DNA from: Bifidobacterium eulemuris
Lineage (GTDB): Bacteria; Actinomycetota; Actinomycetes; Actinomycetales; Bifidobacteriaceae
Assembly: GCF_014898155.1 (NCBI RefSeq)
Contig: NZ_CP062938.1
Location: forward strand, 2,856,840 to 2,920,839
Length of the DNA: 64,000 nt
Direction of reading: 5' to 3'
Every line of letters starts with the position of its first letter. The first letter of the stretch is position 1. Below the pieces are notes generated by a model, which was not told the DNA's origin, did not search any database, and saw only the letters and a list, made by a program, of their open reading frames with translations. Shown one piece after another: positions 30,002 through 41,587 of this stretch. The position numbers and the translations under genes are program-made.

Positions 30002-30370
30002 AAGTGAGACCTCTTATACCCCGGGTTCTGTCACGCGCGCCGAAACGCGCGCGGATGGCCATCCATCTCGACCTGACGTCGCCGCCAGGCTCTAGCAGCC
30101 TACCCGATGACACGGGCGAGCAGCCCTTGCCGCCATCTGCTTGGCCTTGCTCCCGATGAGGCTTGCCATGCGGTCCCTGTTACCAGGCACCCGGTGGTCT
30201 CTTACACCGCCGTTTCACCCTTACCCGTCGAGGACGGGCGGTCTGTTCTCTGTTGCGCTATCTCTCAGGTCACCCTGGGCGGACGTTATCCGCCATCGTG
30301 CTCTGTGGAGCCCGGAAGTTCCTCAGCCGATCCCAATGAAGATCACGGCCGCGGCCATCAAGAGGTCTCA
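30002..30370 (-). ncRNA. rnpB: RNase P RNA (bacterial class A)
   Basis: The catalytic RNA that removes tRNA 5' leaders. On the minus strand the RNA begins GAGACCTCTT (30369-30360) and ends with its exact complement AAGAGGTCTC (30015-30006), forming P1. The universal conserved blocks are present: GAGGAACTTCCGGGCTCCAC near the 5' end and GACAGAACCCGGGGTATAAG at the 3' end, along with the GGTGAAACGGCGGTGTAAGA region. A TATAGT -10 box lies at 30384-30379, seven bases before the RNA. Open frames across this interval are incidental. Confidence 0.95.
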
Positions 30371-30378
30371 ATCGCACA

Positions 30379-30384
30379 ACTATA
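30379..30384 (-). promoter_or_regulatory. -10 box of rnpB promoter
   Basis: Reads TATAGT on the minus strand, placed about seven bases before the first P1 nucleotide; no clear -35 consensus. Confidence 0.6.
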
Positions 30385-30466
30385 CCAGTGAATCGGGAAT
30401 AACGACGCGCCCTGATCTTTGGGAAAACTTCCCGCGCGTTTTCCCGTCGTTCGCTCGTTGGTTGGG

Positions 30467-30472
30467 TACAAT
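30467..30472 (+). promoter_or_regulatory. Probable -10 box of hpf promoter
   Basis: TACAAT with a following G-rich start region, 75 bases before the hpf ATG; the -35 is not distinct. Confidence 0.45.
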
Positions 30473-30547
30473 GGGGCGTACCCGAGCGGTGATGACGCTG
30501 TTCGGAACACATATAGCGGGCAACCGCTTGAGTCAAGGGAGGTCCAC

Positions 30548-31201
30548 ATGGAAATCGTCGTTACCGGACGCCACACGCAGATCAAGCAAAGGTTCCGTGA
30601 TGTCGTCGAAAGCAAGATGAATCGTGTGACCGCTATCGCCCCCGACGCCCAGCGCGCGCAGGTCGTGCTGACGCATGAGGGCAACCCCCGTCAGGCGGAC
30701 ACCGCCAAGCGGGTGGAAATCACCATCATCGCCGGTCGTACCGTGGTGCGCGCCGAGGCTTCCAGCACCGATGAGTTCAGCGCGCTGGATATGGCCTTGG
30801 ACAAGCTGACCCTGCGTCTGCGCCGCACGCGCGACCGTCGTAAGGACCATCGTCGCGGATATTCGAATCCGCTGCCGGTCGATTTGGGCGAGGTCGCTCC
30901 CGTCCCGGTGGAAGAGCCGGAGGAGGAACCGAACAACAGCCCGGAGGCCGCGGTCGCTTCGGATCTCGGTCCGGGCGAGTCGGTGGAGGTCCAGGTTGGG
31001 GACACGCCCATCGTCATCCGTCGCAAGCTGCATATCGCGGAACCGATGAGCATCGATGAGGCGCTGTACGAGATGGAGCTTATCGGACATGACTTCTTCC
31101 TGTTCGTGAACAAGGAGACCAACCGTCCGTCCGTGGTGTACCACCGTCACGGCTGGAGCTACGGCGTGTTCGAGATCGACACTCCGGAGAACATCCAGTA
31201 A
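30548..31201 (+). CDS. hpf: Ribosome hibernation-promoting factor, long form
   Basis: 217 residues. The N-terminal domain (MEIVVTGRHTQIKQRFRDVV to about residue 105) binds the 30S decoding region; the C-terminal dimerisation domain (PMSIDEALYEMELIGHDFFL, then NRPSVVYHRHGWSYGVFEI-type end) makes this the long HPF that forms 100S dimers in resting cells. GGGAGG precedes ATG 30548. It stands alone, ended by a strong terminator. Confidence 0.95.
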   Translation: MEIVVTGRHTQIKQRFRDVVESKMNRVTAIAPDAQRAQVVLTHEGNPRQADTAKRVEITIIAGRTVVRAEASSTDEFSALDMALDKLTLRLRRTRDRRKDHRRGYSNPLPVDLGEVAPVPVEEPEEEPNNSPEAAVASDLGPGESVEVQVGDTPIVIRRKLHIAEPMSIDEALYEMELIGHDFFLFVNKETNRPSVVYHRHGWSYGVFEIDTPENIQ

Positions 31202-31232
31202 GACGACGCATTGTCGGATAGTCTGATCGTCG

Positions 31233-31266
31233 GCCCGCAGTCCTTTGGGATTGCGGGCTTTTTCGT
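31233..31266 (+). terminator. Intrinsic terminator after hpf
   Basis: GCCCGCAGTCC/GGGATTGCGGGC hairpin with three-base loop followed by TTTTTC. Confidence 0.88.
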
Positions 31267-31393
31267 TGTCTCGGCGAGGCCTGCGCGAAAGATGCGCGCA
31301 AAGTTACGTAAAATGGTCGAAGTGAGATCGTGCCAGAGGAGAAACAGGACTATGCTCGGTAACGGTCCACACGAACGATACGAGGAGTGACAC

Positions 31394-34342
<2,949 letters not shown>

Positions 34343-34702
34343 GCCGCCGGCGATGCCAAAGGCATCACCACAAGCGGCTCACCCGAGGAGCGGAAAGCCC
34401 AATGGGCTTTCCGCGACGAAGGCATCCTTATGACGTGCCGACCGCATCGTCGTGCTGCATGACGGGCGTGTCGAAGTGGGTTTCCCGCGACGGAGGCATC
34501 CTTATGACGTAACGTCATTCGGACAAGCGTAATCGACGTGAAAGGGAGCTGACCTGATGGTCGGCTCCCTTTCACGTATTCGGGACGTCATATGAGGGGC
34601 GAGACCATCCGTGATACGGACGTGCCGGCTGACGATAACGCGGGACGATTACAATGGCGGACGGAACACAACAACGACGTGGCATGCGTCAAGGAGGGCA
34701 TC
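34343..34702 (+). other. secA-trpD intergenic region with direct repeats and hairpins
   Basis: No gene is seen. The region has a small hairpin (CGGAAAGCCC at 34391-34400 and complement at 34404-34413), two copies of an approximately 32-base direct repeat (34404-34436 and 34478-34510, sharing GGCATCCTTATGACGT), and a terminator at 34537-34580. Confidence 0.75.
34537..34580 (+). terminator. Intrinsic terminator between secA and trpD
   Basis: Perfect 13-base arms (CGTGAAAGGGAGC and complement) around a 14-base loop, followed by TATTCG; the tail is weak but the stem is strong. Confidence 0.7.
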
Positions 34703-35752
34703 ATGGCCGAAATCACTTGGAAGTCGATCCTCACGAAACTGGTTGGGGGCAACCATCTGACCGCCGAGGAATCCGAGTGGTTCGTCGACGATCTGATGCA
34801 GGGCAACGCCGATCCGGCGGCTGTGGGCGCCGTGCTCGCCACCCAGCAGCAGCTGGGACTGACTGCCGACGAGGTGCGCGGCGCGGCCAAGGCGATGGTC
34901 GCGCACGCCGTGCCTCTGCATGTGGCGGGGGAGACCACCGACATCGTCGGCACCGGCGGCGACGGCGCGGCCACCGTGAACCTGTCCACCATGGCGTCGG
35001 TCGTCGCGGCCTCCACCGGCGTGAAAATCGTCAAGCATGGCAATCGCGCGGCCTCGTCCAAAAGCGGCGCGGCCGACTGCCTCGAGGCGCTGGGTCTGCC
35101 GTTGGAGCTCGATCCCCAGGCCGTGGGCGAGATCGCCGATGAGGTGGGCATCACCTTCGCGTTCGCCAAAACCTTCCATCCGGCCATGCGTTTCGTCGGA
35201 CCGATCCGCGCCGCGCTCGGCGTGCCCTGCGTGTTCAACGTGCTCGGTCCGCTGACGAATCCGGCCACGCCGAAGCATATGGCCATCGGCTGCGCCAACC
35301 GCGCCATGAGCCCTATCATGGCGGCCGTCTATGCGGCCAATGGCCAGAGCGGCATGGTGTACACCTCGCAGGAGGGGCTTGACGAGCTCGCCCCGACCGG
35401 TCCCGTCTCCGTGTGGGAGTTCAAGGACGGCCAGGTAAGTGAAACCGAATTCGATCCGATCGAGGAACTGGGACTGGCAAAGGTCTCCTTGGACGATCTT
35501 CGCGGCGGAGAGCCGGAATACAACGCGCGGGCCGCGCGTGATTTCTTCGCCGGCAAGGATGTGCCGTTCCGGACCACCGCGCTGTTGAACGCCGCCTCCG
35601 CCATCGTGGCCGATGGCCGTCAGGTGCCGGCCGACGCCTCGCTTGCGGAGCGTTTTAAGGTGGCCTATGGCATCGCCGAACAGGCCGTCGACTCCGGCAA
35701 GGCCGAGGCGCTGTTGAACAAGTGGATCGAGGCGGCCAAGGCGCGCGCATAG
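34703..35752 (+). CDS. trpD: Anthranilate phosphoribosyltransferase
   Basis: 349 residues; transfers phosphoribose from PRPP to anthranilate in tryptophan synthesis. The PRPP and substrate motifs are IVGTGGDGAATVNLSTM, KIVKHGNRAASSKSG and GPLTNPATP. AAGGAGGG precedes ATG 34703; the frame is open upstream to 34592 without family similarity. No other trp gene is adjacent. It is followed by a strong terminator. Confidence 0.95.
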   Translation: MAEITWKSILTKLVGGNHLTAEESEWFVDDLMQGNADPAAVGAVLATQQQLGLTADEVRGAAKAMVAHAVPLHVAGETTDIVGTGGDGAATVNLSTMASVVAASTGVKIVKHGNRAASSKSGAADCLEALGLPLELDPQAVGEIADEVGITFAFAKTFHPAMRFVGPIRAALGVPCVFNVLGPLTNPATPKHMAIGCANRAMSPIMAAVYAANGQSGMVYTSQEGLDELAPTGPVSVWEFKDGQVSETEFDPIEELGLAKVSLDDLRGGEPEYNARAARDFFAGKDVPFRTTALLNAASAIVADGRQVPADASLAERFKVAYGIAEQAVDSGKAEALLNKWIEAAKARA

Positions 35753-35807
35753 AACGGTTCTCAATAACGTTCGTGCGACCCTGAATTTGGGCGCAAACGA
35801 ACATCGC

Positions 35808-35840
35808 GGGCGGAGTTTCGTTGAAACTCCGCCCTTTTCG
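35808..35840 (+). terminator. Intrinsic terminator after trpD
   Basis: GGGCGGAGTTTC (35808-35819) and its exact complement (35823-35834) with a three-base loop, then TTTTCG. Confidence 0.88.
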
Positions 35841-35937
35841 TGTTCTCGCATCCGAACGCCATGTTCGTTTCATGTGCGGAAAAGTCGCACGGGGTGGCGA
35901 CCCCATGTCGGCCGTGCGACCCCGCCCATGGAAACCC

Positions 35938-35946
35938 TTGGCAACA
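35938..35946. promoter_or_regulatory. TTGGCAACA operator-like site before kdgK
   Basis: TTGGCAACA lies about 110 bases before the kdgK start. A GTAGCCTGAACGCATCAATC stretch follows at 35973-35992 and is similar to one after the site before uxaB (47328-47347), suggesting a shared promoter layout. Confidence 0.5.
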
Positions 35947-36058
35947 TCTTCCTCCCCGCCGCATTCGGTGCTGTAGCCTGAACGCATCAATCAACAACCG
36001 GACGGCGGGTCTAGGTCAGTGCGCTCTGATGCCGGTTGCCGGTACGGAAGAGGCAAAG

Positions 36059-37033
36059 ATGACAACGGCGAATGGTGTCAAACCGGGCAAGGTGCTGCTG
36101 GTCGGCGAGCCCATGGGATTGTTTTCCGCCAATCAGGAGGGGCCTCTCAGCGAAGTCGGCGTATGGACCGCTTCGGTGGCCGGCGCCGAACTCAATGTGG
36201 CAATCGGCTTGAAAAGGCTTGGGCAGGACCCTCTGTATATGACCAAGATCGGCGACGATCCTTTGGGTGAACGCATCATGGCGTTCCTGGACGCCAATGG
36301 TTTGGACACCTCGCTGGTGCGGGTGGACGGCGGGCATCACACCGGTTTCATGATGAAGTCCCGCGTGAGCGAGGGCGACCCGAAAACCTTCTATTACCGT
36401 AAAGATTCGGCGGCTTCGACGCTGGGGGCCGACGACGTGGAGCGGCTTGATTGGACCGACATTTCCCTGACCCATATCACCGGCATCCTTCCGCCGCTGA
36501 GCGATTCCACGTTGGAGGCCGCCTATGCGCTGGTCGACCAGGCCCGGGAGCACGGAGCCTTCGTCAGCTTCGACCCGAATCTGCGCCCCGCCCTATGGAA
36601 AAGCGAGGACGTGATGACATCCACGCTGCGTCGGCTGGCCTCGCGCGCAGATCTGGTGATGCCAGGCATCGGCGAAGGGCAGGTGCTGTTCGGCGTGGAT
36701 ACCGTGGAGGACACCGCCAAAGCGTTTCTGGACAATGGCGCGAAAATCGTCATCGTCAAGGACGGTCCCCGCGGCGCCTACGCGTCCGACGGGTCGGCTG
36801 AGATCCGTGTGCCGGGCTTCGTCGTCGACCATGTGGTCGACACCGTCGGTGCCGGCGACGGCTTCGCCGCCGGAGTGCTGTCCTCGCTGTTGGAGGGTGG
36901 GGATCTCGCCGACAGTATGGAACGCGGCTGCGCGTTGGGTGCCATCCAGACGCAGCAGGTTTCGGACAACGAAGGGCTGCCTACGCCCGATCAGCTTGCG
37001 GAGTTCATCGCCGTCCACAAGCGGGCCGTCTGA
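36059..37033 (+). CDS. kdgK: 2-dehydro-3-deoxygluconate kinase (PfkB family)
   Basis: 324 residues. PfkB-family sugar kinase that phosphorylates KDG to KDPG. The N-terminal substrate loop (VAGAELNVAIGLKRLGQDP) and the catalytic VDTVGAGDGFAAGVL, with the base Asp in GAGDGF, are intact; MMKSRVSEGDPKTFYYRKDS resembles the KDG kinase lid. The next gene encodes KDPG aldolase, 49 bases downstream, which supports KDG over other sugars. GAGGCAAAG precedes ATG 36059. The upstream 35841-36058 holds the operator-like site and no gene. Confidence 0.9.
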   Translation: MTTANGVKPGKVLLVGEPMGLFSANQEGPLSEVGVWTASVAGAELNVAIGLKRLGQDPLYMTKIGDDPLGERIMAFLDANGLDTSLVRVDGGHHTGFMMKSRVSEGDPKTFYYRKDSAASTLGADDVERLDWTDISLTHITGILPPLSDSTLEAAYALVDQAREHGAFVSFDPNLRPALWKSEDVMTSTLRRLASRADLVMPGIGEGQVLFGVDTVEDTAKAFLDNGAKIVIVKDGPRGAYASDGSAEIRVPGFVVDHVVDTVGAGDGFAAGVLSSLLEGGDLADSMERGCALGAIQTQQVSDNEGLPTPDQLAEFIAVHKRAV

Positions 37034-37082
37034 GGCCACGTCGTCACGCGAATCGATACGGAAAAGGAAAGGACATCGAATC

Positions 37083-37736
37083 ATGAGCATCGCACGAACC
37101 AATGAGAAGACCATCGCCTACCTTGGCGAGCTGGGCATCGTGCCGTTGGTCACCCTGCATTCCGTCGAGGAGGCCGTGCCGCTGGCCCGCGCCCTTGAGG
37201 AGGGCGGTGTGCCCGTCGCGGAGGTCACCTTCCGTTCCCCGTATGCGATCGAGGGAATGAAGGCGATCGCCGCCGAAGTGCCCGGCGTCACGCTGGTGGC
37301 CGGCACCGTGCACGACGTCGACCAGGCCAAGGCCGCCGTCGAGGCCGGATGCGTCGGGTTGGTGACCCCCAGTTTCGACGAGGCCGTGGTCGATTGGGCT
37401 CTTGCGAACGATGTGCTGGTGCTGCCCGGCACCGCCGTGCCCTCCGATGTGGAGAAGGCCTACGACCGTGGTCTCAGGCACGTCAAGTTCTTCCCCGCCG
37501 AGGCCTACGGGGGAGTCAAGACGCTGAAGGCGCTGAACGGCCCGTTCGCCGATGTGAGGTTCCTGCCCACCGGCGGCGTGAGCCTCGCCAACGCGCGGGA
37601 CTATCTGTCGCTGGAGAATGTGTTCGCCATCGGCGGTTCCTTCCCTGTGCCGTCGGAGGCCCAGAAGGCCCATGATTGGGATGCCATCGTCCAAGCGTGC
37701 AAGGATTCCCGCGCCGTGGTGGAACAGGTCCGCTGA
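37083..37736 (+). CDS. eda: KDPG/KHG aldolase
   Basis: 217 residues of the class I KDPG aldolase family, splitting 2-keto-3-deoxy-6-phosphogluconate into pyruvate and glyceraldehyde-3-phosphate. The Schiff-base lysine is Lys135 (RHVKFFPAEAYGG) and the proton-relay Glu47 lies in PVAEVTFRS. The family's FLPTGGVSLANARDYL phosphate site is present. It forms an operon with kdgK and is the exit step for all uronate routes in this locus. GAAAGGACA precedes the ATG. Confidence 0.92.
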   Translation: MSIARTNEKTIAYLGELGIVPLVTLHSVEEAVPLARALEEGGVPVAEVTFRSPYAIEGMKAIAAEVPGVTLVAGTVHDVDQAKAAVEAGCVGLVTPSFDEAVVDWALANDVLVLPGTAVPSDVEKAYDRGLRHVKFFPAEAYGGVKTLKALNGPFADVRFLPTGGVSLANARDYLSLENVFAIGGSFPVPSEAQKAHDWDAIVQACKDSRAVVEQVR

Positions 37737-37751
37737 GGCGGCTTTCTCATA

Positions 37752-37805
37752 CGCGGTTTCGGCCGCGCCGCGCTGGCTTATTTCGCGTGGCGCGGCCGAA
37801 ACGCG
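37752..37805 (+). terminator. Hairpin after eda
   Basis: Arms CGCGGTTTCGGCCGCGCC (37752-37769) and complement (37789-37805) with a 19-base loop; no T run, so it may act with Rho or as an mRNA stabiliser. Confidence 0.6.
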
Positions 37806-37845
37806 TTATGGGAGATTCGAAACCAAATGTCGGTGCAACACAGCG

Positions 37846-37859
37846 TGGAATCGTTTGCA
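37846..37859. promoter_or_regulatory. LacI-type operator before the first lacI gene
   Basis: TGGAATCGTTTGCA fits the LacI-family consensus TGNAANCGNTTNCA at every defined position. It lies 73 bases before the regulator start, near a TTACACT -10-like element, consistent with autoregulation. Confidence 0.75.
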
Positions 37860-37931
37860 TTTTGTTTCAATATTCCTTACACTGGATTTCGGCATTGCGG
37901 TTGACCGAGAAGATTATGGAAACGAGATGCA

Positions 37932-38936
37932 ATGAGTGACGCAACGATTCAGGATGTGGCGCAGGCGGCGGGGGTGTCCGCCGCCACGGTGTCCAGGGCC
38001 TTGAACAACGGTTCGGTGAAGCAGGCGACGCGCGACCGCGTGCGCAAGGCCGCCGACAGGCTGGGGTATAAGCCGAACGCCGCGGCGCGCGATCTGATCG
38101 CGGGGAAAAGCGGCAAGGGGAATATCGCGGTGTTCGTCACCGACGTCGGCAATTTCTATTTCACCGATCTGTTCAAAGGCCTGTTCGCGCAGGCGCAGTC
38201 GTTGGGATATCGTCTGTTCGTGGCCGATCTCGAGCTGACCAACGATGTGGAGCGGACCGTCGGCGATGTGGTGTCCAGCTGCGAAGGGCAGGTGGTGGTG
38301 TCCCCGCGTATTTCGGACACGCTGATCCGCCGCTTGTTCCCCCAGCGCAACACCGTGCTGGCGAACCGTCAGATCGAGGGGTATACGGATGTCTGCATCG
38401 ACGACCGTTCGGGTATCATGCAGGCGGTGCGCCACCTCGCTTCGCTGGGGCATAAACGCATCGCCTATATCTCCGGGCTGTCGCATTCGTGGAGCAACCG
38501 CGCCCGTATCGATGCGGTTTCGCGGGGATGCGAGGAGTTCGGCGTTGAATGCGTGGCCATCGGGCCCTTCGAGCCCACCTACGGCGGCGGTGTGAACGCG
38601 GGCGATGCGCTGATGCTGGAGGAGGGCGTCACCGCGGTGATCGCGTTCAACGACCTGGTGGCCTCCGGCGTGGTTTCGCGCCTCGTTGAACGGGGATTGT
38701 CCATTCCGGAGGATATCAGCGTGATGGGCATCGATGATTCCGTGCTGTCGCGCGCCTCCCGTCCGCAGATGACCACGATCGATGTGCGGCAGGAACGTAT
38801 GGGTTCCCAGGCCGTGCGGTTGTTGGCGGAGCTGTTGGACGCCGAGCGCGAGGGCGTCGAATTCGAGCCGGTGTCGCATATGATTCCGGAAATTCTGATC
38901 ACAAGGGATTCCACTGCGGCAGCACGTATTTCATAG
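37932..38936 (+). CDS. LacI-family transcriptional regulator (no. 1)
   Basis: 334 residues. The N-terminal helix-turn-helix is TIQDVAQAAGVSAATVSRAL followed by the hinge region, and the rest is a periplasmic-binding-like sugar sensor (NFYFTDLFKGLFAQAQ; GVTAVIAFNDLVASGVVSRL; MGIDDSVLSRASRPQMTTID). Operator TGGAATCGTTT(G/A)CA copies lie before this gene and before the ABC importer that follows it, so it probably represses both until an oligouronide or other sugar binds. Terminated by a hairpin with a T run. Confidence 0.92.
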   Translation: MSDATIQDVAQAAGVSAATVSRALNNGSVKQATRDRVRKAADRLGYKPNAAARDLIAGKSGKGNIAVFVTDVGNFYFTDLFKGLFAQAQSLGYRLFVADLELTNDVERTVGDVVSSCEGQVVVSPRISDTLIRRLFPQRNTVLANRQIEGYTDVCIDDRSGIMQAVRHLASLGHKRIAYISGLSHSWSNRARIDAVSRGCEEFGVECVAIGPFEPTYGGGVNAGDALMLEEGVTAVIAFNDLVASGVVSRLVERGLSIPEDISVMGIDDSVLSRASRPQMTTIDVRQERMGSQAVRLLAELLDAEREGVEFEPVSHMIPEILITRDSTAAARIS

Positions 38937-38958
38937 GCAAATGCACTTAAAAACATTG

Positions 38959-38987
38959 AAATGCCGGCGTTTGTCGGCATTTTTTAT
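38959..38987 (+). terminator. Intrinsic terminator after lacI no. 1
   Basis: AATGCCG and its complement CGGCATT flank a short loop, followed by six T. Confidence 0.85.
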
Positions 38988-38996
38988 GAAGAAAAA

Positions 38997-39010
38997 TGGA
39001 ATCGTTTACA
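38997..39010. promoter_or_regulatory. LacI-type operator before the ABC importer
   Basis: TGGAATCGTTTACA, one base different from the site at 37846. A TATAGT -10 hexamer follows at 39053-39058. A leader hairpin (CGAACATCACC/GGTGTGTTCG) lies at 39070-39095. Confidence 0.75.
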
Positions 39011-39159
39011 GAAAACACGCGGAAGAAAGTGGAATTAAAATGAAAGTGTGTGTATAGTGTTTCATACAACGAACATCACCACGGTGGTGTGTTCGGGAAC
39101 CGCTCCGACCAACAACCGCACGGAGTGGATTCCATCAGCCAAACAAGAAAGGTCGTTCG

Positions 39160-40455
39160 ATGAAGAACATCAAGAAGATCCTCGCCGGCGCCACCGCCGT
39201 GGCGACCCTGATGGCCATGGCCGCCTGCGGGTCCTCCAATGAGTCCGGCGACGCAAGCGACTCGCAGAACCTGACCATCGCCTGGTGGGGCAACCAGGAC
39301 CGCAACGAAAAGCAGGATGCGGTCGACAAGGCGTTCGAAGCCGCGAACGAGGGCGTGAGCATCGACGGCCAGCCCTCCGAGTGGAGCGACTACTGGCAGA
39401 AGCTGTCGACCTCGGCCGCCGGCGACAGCATGCCCGACGTGATCGCCATGGACTACTCCTATTTCAACGAATATGTGGAGAACGGCCTGATCATCCCGCT
39501 CGACGAATACATCGAGGACGGCACCATCGACACCACCAATATCGATGAATCCATTCTCGCCTCCGGCCAGAAGGACGGCTCCCAGTACCTGATCTCCTCC
39601 GGATCGTCCTCGCCGGCCATGATCTACAACAAGACCCTGCTCGACGAGGCCGGCATCGAAATGCCCGAGGAGATGGATCTTGACGAATTCAAGGCCCTCG
39701 CCAAGGAGGTCTACGAGAAGACCGGTGTGAAAACCAACTTCCGCTACTACGAGGCCTCCGAGCTGCTCGAGTACGTGATGCGCGGCGAAGGCAAGACTCT
39801 GTTCGAGGACGAGGGTCTGGGCGTGACCGCCGAGGATGTGGAGCCCTACTTCGACGTCTATGAGGAGGGCATCAGCGAAGGCTGGCATATCAGCCCCGAG
39901 GTGTTCGCCGAGATCACCGCCGGCTCCGTCGACCAGGATCCGGTGGTCTATGGCTCCGATCCGTCCTCCATGTCGTGGGTGTCCTTCAAGTTCACTTCGC
40001 AGATGCCCGCCATGCAGGCCCTGACCGATGACGATCTGGCGCTCGCCCCGTGGCCGGCCGCCGACGTGACCGCGGCCAACTACATCAAGCCGGGCCAGTT
40101 CTGGGCCATCTCCAAGTCCTGCGAGAACCCGCAGCTTGCCGCCGAGTTCATCAACTACTACACCAACAACGAGGAAGCGGTCACGACCATGGGCACCGAC
40201 CGAGGCCTGCCCGTCTCCTCCGCGATGATGACCGTTCTGGAAGAGCAGCTGAGCGCCGACGAGCAGGAGATCGCGACCTTCCTCAACGATGTGGTGACGC
40301 CGAACTCGTCGGCCATCAACCCGCCGTCCCCGGCCGCCGCCTCCACCGTCAACTCCCAGACCCTTCCCGAAATCGAGGAGAACATCCTTTACGGCGCCAT
40401 CACCGCCAAGGACGCCGCGGCGACCTTCGTGGAAGAGGCCAACGCCGCCTACTAA
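39160..40455 (+). CDS. ABC transporter sugar-binding lipoprotein (family 1)
   Basis: 431 residues. A lipoprotein signal peptide ends at Cys23 (MAMAAC), so it is anchored outside the membrane. The mature part begins with a Gly/Ser/Asp-rich linker and the typical LTIAWWGNQDRNEKQDAVDK strand-helix of family-1 sugar-binding proteins; WYWxxP-type aromatic ligands are spread as in oligosaccharide binders. It delivers a saccharide, probably an oligouronide given its neighbours, to the two permeases. No ATPase is encoded, so a shared MsmK-type ATPase is expected elsewhere. Confidence 0.92.
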   Translation: MKNIKKILAGATAVATLMAMAACGSSNESGDASDSQNLTIAWWGNQDRNEKQDAVDKAFEAANEGVSIDGQPSEWSDYWQKLSTSAAGDSMPDVIAMDYSYFNEYVENGLIIPLDEYIEDGTIDTTNIDESILASGQKDGSQYLISSGSSSPAMIYNKTLLDEAGIEMPEEMDLDEFKALAKEVYEKTGVKTNFRYYEASELLEYVMRGEGKTLFEDEGLGVTAEDVEPYFDVYEEGISEGWHISPEVFAEITAGSVDQDPVVYGSDPSSMSWVSFKFTSQMPAMQALTDDDLALAPWPAADVTAANYIKPGQFWAISKSCENPQLAAEFINYYTNNEEAVTTMGTDRGLPVSSAMMTVLEEQLSADEQEIATFLNDVVTPNSSAINPPSPAAASTVNSQTLPEIEENILYGAITAKDAAATFVEEANAAY

Positions 40456-40491
40456 ACCGCCGACCGCAAGGACCCGACGGTTCGATCATCC

Positions 40492-40532
40492 TCGATGTGG
40501 CCTGCGGCGAACGCAGCCTCAGGCCACATCGA
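40492..40532 (+). terminator. Intercistronic hairpin between binding protein and permease genes
   Basis: Perfect 13-base arms TCGATGTGGCCTG (40492-40504) and CAGGCCACATCGA (40520-40532). No T tract follows. The placement is that of an attenuator or 3' stabiliser that keeps binding-protein mRNA in excess of permease mRNA. Confidence 0.65.
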
Positions 40533-40625
40533 CCACCAACCATCCAACATATGTAACCGTGGCCAGTGTTGGCCATATGGGGGAGAGGCCTCGCTGACCG
40601 ATCCCAAGCAAGAGAAAGGTTTGCT

Positions 40626-41582
40626 ATGTCTCAGGCATCTGCTGCTCCCGGTCGCCGTCTCGGCAATGCGGGCGTGCAGTTCAAGAAGCAAGGCAGATTC
40701 GCGCGGTTCATGACCTCGGAGAAGACCTCCGGCGTGGTGTGCGCGTTGCCGTTCATCATCGGTTTCCTCGTGTTCCTTCTGGTGCCGATCCTCCTGTCGT
40801 TCTACTACACGCTCACCGACTATTCGATCATCGGCGAGGCGGAGTTCATCGGTCTGCAGAACTACATCGATATGTTCTCGGACGACAAGTTCTTCAAATC
40901 GCTGGGCGTGACCTTCTTCTACGCGCTGGTCTCCACCCCGCTGCGACTCGTGTTCGCCCTGTTCGTGGCCATGCTGCTGCTGAAGAACTCCAAGGTCTCC
41001 GGCTTCTACCGCGCGGCCTACTATCTTCCTTCGATCCTGGGCGGCTCGGTGGCCGTGGCCATTCTGTGGAAGCAGATGTTCGCCGCGGACGGCGTGATCA
41101 ACCAAGTGCTCGGCATGTTCGGTCTGGAGACCGACTTCGCGTGGCTGGGCAACGAGTCCACCGCCATCTGGACCCTGATCATCCTGGGCGTATGGCAGTT
41201 CGGCTCGTCCATGCTGATCTTCCTGGCCTCCCTCAAGCAGATCCCGACCGAATTGTACGAGGCCGCGAGCGTGGACGGCGCCTCGAAGGCCCGCCAGTTC
41301 TGGAAGATCACCCTGCCTCTGCTGACCCCGACCATCTTCTTCAACCTGGTCATGCAGTCGATCAACGGCTTCCTGGCATTCACCCAGTGCTACATCATCA
41401 CCCAAGGCAAGCCGCGCAACTCCACCCTGTTCTACATGGTCTACATGTACGACGAGTCCTTCACCCGCCACCACGCCGGCTACGGCGCGGCCCTGGCCTG
41501 GGTCATGCTGCTGATCGTGGGCCTGTACACCGGGTTCCTGTTCCTTACCAAGCGTTTCTGGGTCTATGACGAGGAGGCCTGA
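40626..41582 (+). CDS. ABC sugar transporter permease 1 (MalF-like)
   Basis: 318 residues, six membrane helices after a basic cytosolic start. The permease EAA loop is EAASVDGASKARQFWKITLP. AAAGG precedes ATG 40626. It pairs with the next permease to form the membrane channel of a CUT1-type importer. The opening SGVVCALPFIIGFLVFLLVP is typical of the MalF/UgpA branch. Six bases separate its stop from the next start. Confidence 0.94.
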   Translation: MSQASAAPGRRLGNAGVQFKKQGRFARFMTSEKTSGVVCALPFIIGFLVFLLVPILLSFYYTLTDYSIIGEAEFIGLQNYIDMFSDDKFFKSLGVTFFYALVSTPLRLVFALFVAMLLLKNSKVSGFYRAAYYLPSILGGSVAVAILWKQMFAADGVINQVLGMFGLETDFAWLGNESTAIWTLIILGVWQFGSSMLIFLASLKQIPTELYEAASVDGASKARQFWKITLPLLTPTIFFNLVMQSINGFLAFTQCYIITQGKPRNSTLFYMVYMYDESFTRHHAGYGAALAWVMLLIVGLYTGFLFLTKRFWVYDEEA

Positions 41583-41587
41583 CCGAT

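Noticed and set aside
30107..30620. Small proteins in the rnpB interval
   Set aside because: The sequence is explained by RNase P RNA on the minus strand with matching P1 arms and conserved blocks.
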